Source: Methylomicrobium sp. (lineage in GTDB: Bacteria; Pseudomonadota; Gammaproteobacteria; Methylococcales; Methylomonadaceae). From it: a stretch of 5,302 nucleotides of DNA. The stretch's first letter is position 1, and each line of letters opens with the position of its first letter. A model generated the notes under the pieces. The model saw only the letters and a list, made by a program, of their open reading frames with translations, was not told the origin of the DNA and did not search any database. The position numbers and the translations under genes are program-made. Positions 4,789 through 5,302 of this stretch are shown piece after piece. Where the stretch lies: the NCBI GenBank assembly GCA_007135635.1, contig SLIO01000010.1, forward strand, positions 1 through 5,302, in the 5' to 3' direction.

Positions 4789-5302
4789 ATGCGAGTGATT
4801 CAGGAAGCTCTCACGTTTGATGATGTTTTACTGGTGCCGGCGCATTCGGCGGTTTTGCCTCGCGATGTGGACTTAAAAACCCGATTGACGCGCGATATTA
4901 CGCTTAATATCCCTTTGATTTCCGCAGCGATGGATACGGTAACAGAATCGAGGCTCGCTATCGCAATTGCACAGGAGGGTGGGATCGGTATTATTCATAA
5001 AAACATGACTGCGGAACAACAAGCGAGGGAAGTGTTGCGAGTCAAAAAATACGAAAGCGGGGTGATCAAGGATCCAATTACCGTATCGCCAAATGTTAGT
5101 ATTCGTGAAGTGCTAGCACTGACACGGTCAAAAAACATTTCCGGCGTGCCTGTGGTAGATGGCGATAATTTGGTCGGTATTGTGACAAGCCGCGATTTAC
5201 GCTTCGAAACTCGCTTCGATGAGCCGGTTTCGAAAGTGATGACGCCAAAAGAACGCTTGATCACGGTTAATGAGAACGCTGATCACAAGGAAGCTATCGA
5301 AC
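4789..5302 (+). CDS. guaB: Inosine-5'-monophosphate dehydrogenase, N-terminal part
   Basis: IMP dehydrogenase oxidises IMP to XMP with NAD+, the committed step of GMP synthesis. The window holds the first 171 codons of a protein that is normally about 490 residues, and the frame is still open at the right edge. The N terminus [19 protein letters not shown] (6-24) and [12 protein letters not shown] (42-53), followed by [13 protein letters not shown] (61-73), are hallmark motifs of the catalytic barrel. The first CBS domain follows at about residues 93-150, with [20 protein letters not shown] (119-138), and the second begins at the edge. The catalytic cysteine loop and the flap lie outside. AAGGAG (4778-4783) lies 5 nt before the ATG, an excellent ribosome binding site, and a TATAAT box is 33 bp upstream of the ATG. 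In many gammaproteobacteria guaA follows guaB, which cannot be checked here. Confidence 0.97.
   Translation, partial: MRVIQEALTFDDVLLVPAHSAVLPRDVDLKTRLTRDITLNIPLISAAMDTVTESRLAIAIAQEGGIGIIHKNMTAEQQAREVLRVKKYESGVIKDPITVSPNVSIREVLALTRSKNISGVPVVDGDNLVGIVTSRDLRFETRFDEPVSKVMTPKERLITVNENADHKEAIE

Noticed and set aside
4995..5264. - strand open frame of 89 codons opposite guaB
   Set aside because: It lies opposite the CBS-domain region of guaB, whose coding frame is certain, and is probably a shadow of it.
1..5302. A defence island, CRISPR array, insertion sequence or other new multi-gene system
   Set aside because: No direct repeat array, transposase motif, terminal inverted repeats or cluster of unknown genes is visible. 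All large genes belong to known families.

Overview
This 5.3 kb window looks like an ordinary housekeeping stretch of a gammaproteobacterial chromosome. The Cca is of the long E. coli type with a C-terminal HD domain, and YajQ, RsmE and IMP dehydrogenase all have their usual gammaproteobacterial motifs. Moderate GC and this gene mix would fit a methanotroph-like member of Methylococcales. That placement is only an impression and cannot be proved from the sequence here.

Layout from left to right. Bases 2-61 hold the last 19 codons of an unidentified + strand gene, followed by a strong intrinsic terminator (107-129). Next is a two-gene + strand unit: rsmE (16S rRNA m3U1498 methyltransferase, best start at 172) overlaps by ATGA with a membrane CPBP-family protease-like protein (912-1787). 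Facing it on the - strand, only 6 bp away, is yajQ (1794-2276). Upstream of yajQ on the same strand lies cca (2328-3575), the CCA-adding tRNA nucleotidyltransferase. A good sigma70-type promoter for yajQ overlaps the cca stop codon, so yajQ can probably be transcribed alone as well as with cca.

An AT-rich gap of 305 bp (3576-3880) separates the divergent cca and the TauE/SafE-type (TSUP) membrane transporter gene (3881-4672, GTG start with a strong ribosome binding site). The gap holds the probable cca promoter, an unrecognised 55-codon ORF and a 16-bp inverted repeat just before the transporter gene. Finally guaB (IMP dehydrogenase) starts at 4789 behind its own -10 box and ribosome binding site, and runs off the right edge after 171 codons.

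The theme is translation and nucleotide metabolism: RsmE modifies the ribosome, Cca matures tRNA and GuaB makes GMP precursors. YajQ is a likely c-di-GMP or nucleotide effector. Two membrane proteins of unknown substrate are interspersed. I see no mobile element, CRISPR array, tRNA or rRNA, phage gene or defence cassette, and no convincing undescribed system. The points worth a second look are small: the terminator inside the in-frame 5' extension of rsmE, the inverted repeat and small ORF in the cca-transporter gap, an internal start-like site in the transporter gene, and a few residue-level oddities.
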